From positions 995,264-1,059,263 of the forward strand of contig NC_030855.1 in the NCBI RefSeq assembly GCF_000208745.1: 64,000 nt of DNA, in the 5' to 3' direction. How positions within the stretch are numbered: position 1 is the first letter of the stretch; the number at the start of each line of letters is the position of its first letter. The notes under the pieces were generated by a model. The model searched no databases. It was not told where the DNA came from and was given only the letters and a program-made list of their open reading frames with translations. This document shows, piece after piece, positions 61,650-64,000 of this stretch. The position numbers and the translations under genes are program-made. This DNA is from Theobroma cacao. Its lineage: Eukaryota > Streptophyta > Magnoliopsida > Malvales > Malvaceae.

Positions 61650-63712
61650 CTATAGAGAGGTTAAGAAGAGGCCATTTTACGTTGATCCACCAAGCAACTC
61701 TCATTTTGGTTAGTTAAAAAAAAAAAGACAACCATCCCATTCCTTGCCCCCAAAAACCACATCATTTCTAGCAATCCAAATAGCCCAAATAATAACATAC
61801 CAACCCATTTTCCAAATGGCACCATTGATAAAATTGCTAGCAAAATCAAACCAACTTAGAAAACAATTAAGTGGATTATACTGGGAGACCCAATTGACAT
61901 TCCATAAAGAGCACCATGAGTGATAAATTAACCAATGTTTTACACAAGAAAAGAAAATATGATGTACTATTTCAAGCTCTTTCCTACATAGGTGGCAAGT
62001 GGCAGCGTTTGGATTAATAATACCTTTCTTTTTAAGTGTATCTTTAATAGCCAATCGACCTCTCACAAGCTACTAGCAAAAAATCTCAATTTTGTGAGGC
62101 GCAAGACTAAACCATATCATCTTCCAATAATTTGCATGGGGAGTGTTAGTAAGTAAAATTTGATGACAAAAATAATTAGAAGAATAGTCATCACGGGGGG
62201 TCCATTTCCAAATGCGTTTGTCATGAAAATCTTTATCAATCAGCTGAAGTTCAAGGAGGCAATTAAAGTTGTCCCATTATTCAAGTTCTCAACCAAAAAC
62301 ATATCTTCGAAGTTCAATCTTCCAAGTCCAACTAGTCTCAGTCCATTCTCCAAAATCACAAAATTTCCCATCTTTTTTTATTGCTAAAGCAAAAACTCTA
62401 GGAAAGGCCGTTTTAAGAATGCAACCTTCGATCTATTCCTCTTCCCAAAAATTAATTTTGCTACCATCACCCACAAAGAGGTACATACCTTGGACACAAA
62501 GTTGCTATACTCACAATTTCCATAGAGTGGTTTGACAATGTTTTTCCTCAAGGTGGAAGCTTTGTTTTTGCCATCGAGTCTCAAGATAAAGTTGTTGTGG
62601 TCCAACCCCAGTTTACCATCAATAATATGCCTCTAAAACCTTTTCGGTTCATTGCCATACCTCCATAACCATTGGTTAAGGAGAGCTCTATTTTTGAGCT
62701 CTAGCTCCACCATCTCAATATTGCCTAAATCTTTATAATTGCACACATTTGACAATTTGACATGATGCAATCTGGGAATTAAGTTTGGACCTCCCCACAA
62801 GAATCTCTTTTGAATGCTTTTGATGGTTCTTTTGACCTTATCTGGCATATGGAAAAGGGATTTAAAAAAAAGAGGCATACTGTTCATGACGAATCTTAAC
62901 AAAGTAACACTTCTACCCCATAAACAATGCTTTAGCTTTCCATGTTTCTAATTTGCTCTCTAACTTTTGTATCTGTGGCTATCAGATACTTATAGAGCCA
63001 GTTGGGGCACTAGTGGAAGGCCAAAGTAAGATTTAGGAAAAATACCAAGTTGGTAGTCAATTAAATTGGCCCATTGACTTGCAGTTTTCTAGTCAATTCC
63101 CACACCATGTAGAATACTCTTTTGAAAATTGATCTTAAGACCAAAAACAACCTAAAAGCATCTGAATGACTGTTTAGTATTAAGAAGGAAAAGAAGGTCC
63201 GATTCAAAGATGATTACCATGTCATCGGTGTATTGTAAGTGGGTGACATTGACTCCCAAGGGAACAACTTCAACTTTTTTTATAAGGTGCTAATCAACAG
63301 CTTTGTACATCAGTACTAAGGACCATAACCACAATGTTAAAAAAATGAGGAGAGAGTGGAGAACCTTGCCTTGGCCCCCTGTCCATGTGCACCTCCCTAG
63401 GAGGGGAACCATTGACTAGCACAGACACAGTGGTAGTGGTGACACTTGATCTAACCCACATACGTCATTTGTCACCAAATCCCATGAATTCCATAATAAA
63501 ATTTAAGAATTCCCACGAGAAGTTATCAAAAGCCTTCTCAAAATCAATTTTAAAGAAAATCCCACCTTTGCCATTCTTCTCCATAGAGTCATACATTTCG
63601 TTGGCTATAAGGGTACAATTAAGGAGTTACCTTCCTTGGATGAAGGTAAATTGATTAATGCCCACCACTTCATCAATAACTTTTCATAATCGTATGGCAA
63701 GAGCTTTAGAGA
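61650..63712 (-). mobile_element. Truncated LINE fragment (RT and zf-RVT)
   Basis: Minus strand. Reverse transcriptase begins abruptly near 63712 (HISKALAIRL), then KIDFEKAFDNFSWEFL, MGFGDKW and LQYTDDMVII (Y-T-D-D near 63215), ending with KSIQKRFLWGG near 62800. The zf-RVT segment at 61710-62066 has CHLCRKELEIVHHIFFSC and WAIWIARNDVVFGG. There is no endonuclease and no RNase H. Several frame breaks. The 5' truncation point joins the dispersed repeat at 63713. Confidence 0.8.
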
Positions 63713-63902
63713 TATGTTCAAGTACCAACAAGTGCTAAACATGTTAAATTGATCAATGCCCATTTTGATTTGCATATTTCTTACATATATGAAAAGCGTA
63801 TAGCTCAAATCTAAAAAAATATTTATTCAAATTCTACTTTACATTTTTTATTTTATCTTAAGGTGAATAATGAAAATTTATACGTACAACTTTCATAATT
63901 TT
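63713..63902 (+). repeat. Second copy of a ~195-bp dispersed direct repeat
   Basis: Matches 52130-52328 in the same orientation, sharing TATGTTCAAGTACCAACAAG, GCCCATTTTGATTTGCATA, CTCAAATCTAAAAAAATAT and GTACAACTTTC. The last 100 bp of the window show nothing further. Confidence 0.75.
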
Positions 63903-64000
63903 AATGCACTTGAGTATTTGACTCATTGGTTGGTGCATAATCCTTCTGCCTAAAAAATAGAGTTTGAATCCTTTCTCCTCTAATTATTTAAAAAAAAACT

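Overview
This is a nuclear contig from a flowering plant, probably a eudicot. The sequence is AT-rich, the genes carry many GT-AG introns, and degenerate plant retrotransposons fill the spaces. Species cannot be fixed from the sequence. The protein-coding genes match, from memory, one stretch of Arabidopsis chromosome 1 (about At1g30660 to At1g30700): a TOPRIM-only TWINKLE relative, an atypical bHLH (bHLH52 type), full-length TWINKLE, PATL4 and berberine-bridge-enzyme-like oxidases. A rosid is the simplest guess.

Layout. 1-394: end of a CACTA transposon. 960-7200: decayed L1-type LINE on the minus strand. 7553-13096: decayed Copia element with both LTRs. 13570-15260: broken DC1 (C1-like zinc finger) gene. 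15540-15897: a polyadenylated retroelement 3' end with a perfect stem-loop. 15990-20290: a second, 5'-truncated LINE, split by a 1.2-kb solo LTR. 21419-22458: bHLH gene (minus). 24941-31469: intact 12-exon gene for a 358-residue primase-only TWINKLE paralogue. 32434-45645: 21-exon gene for 705-residue TWINKLE primase-helicase. 47199-49052: patellin (509 aa). 54273-55859: intronless BBE-like FAD oxidase (528 aa). 57263-61627: LTR of a minus-strand Copia element, interrupted by a 2.6-kb Gypsy-type LTR with about 190-bp tandem repeats. 61650-63712: third LINE fragment (minus).

The two TWINKLE genes are tandem, 1 kb apart and in the same orientation. Seven internal exons have identical lengths in both. 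The upstream copy keeps the zinc ribbon and TOPRIM residues but stops where the helicase part would begin. I joined exons by hand using reading frame, splice dinucleotides and phase. Both models stay open from start to stop, which is good evidence that neither is a pseudogene. The full TWINKLE is expected to prime and unwind DNA in mitochondria and plastids. The short paralogue could only prime or bind DNA. PATL4 (membrane traffic, phosphoinositide binding) and the BBE-like oxidase (cell wall or secretory pathway) have no evident functional tie to TWINKLE. The grouping looks like inherited synteny rather than a pathway cluster.

I saw no tRNA or rRNA gene and no CRISPR. I found no convincing wholly new system. 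The best leads are the primase-only paralogue with a possible poison micro-exon, a hairpin that could mask a splice donor in TWINKLE, and several cleanly dated transposon insertions.
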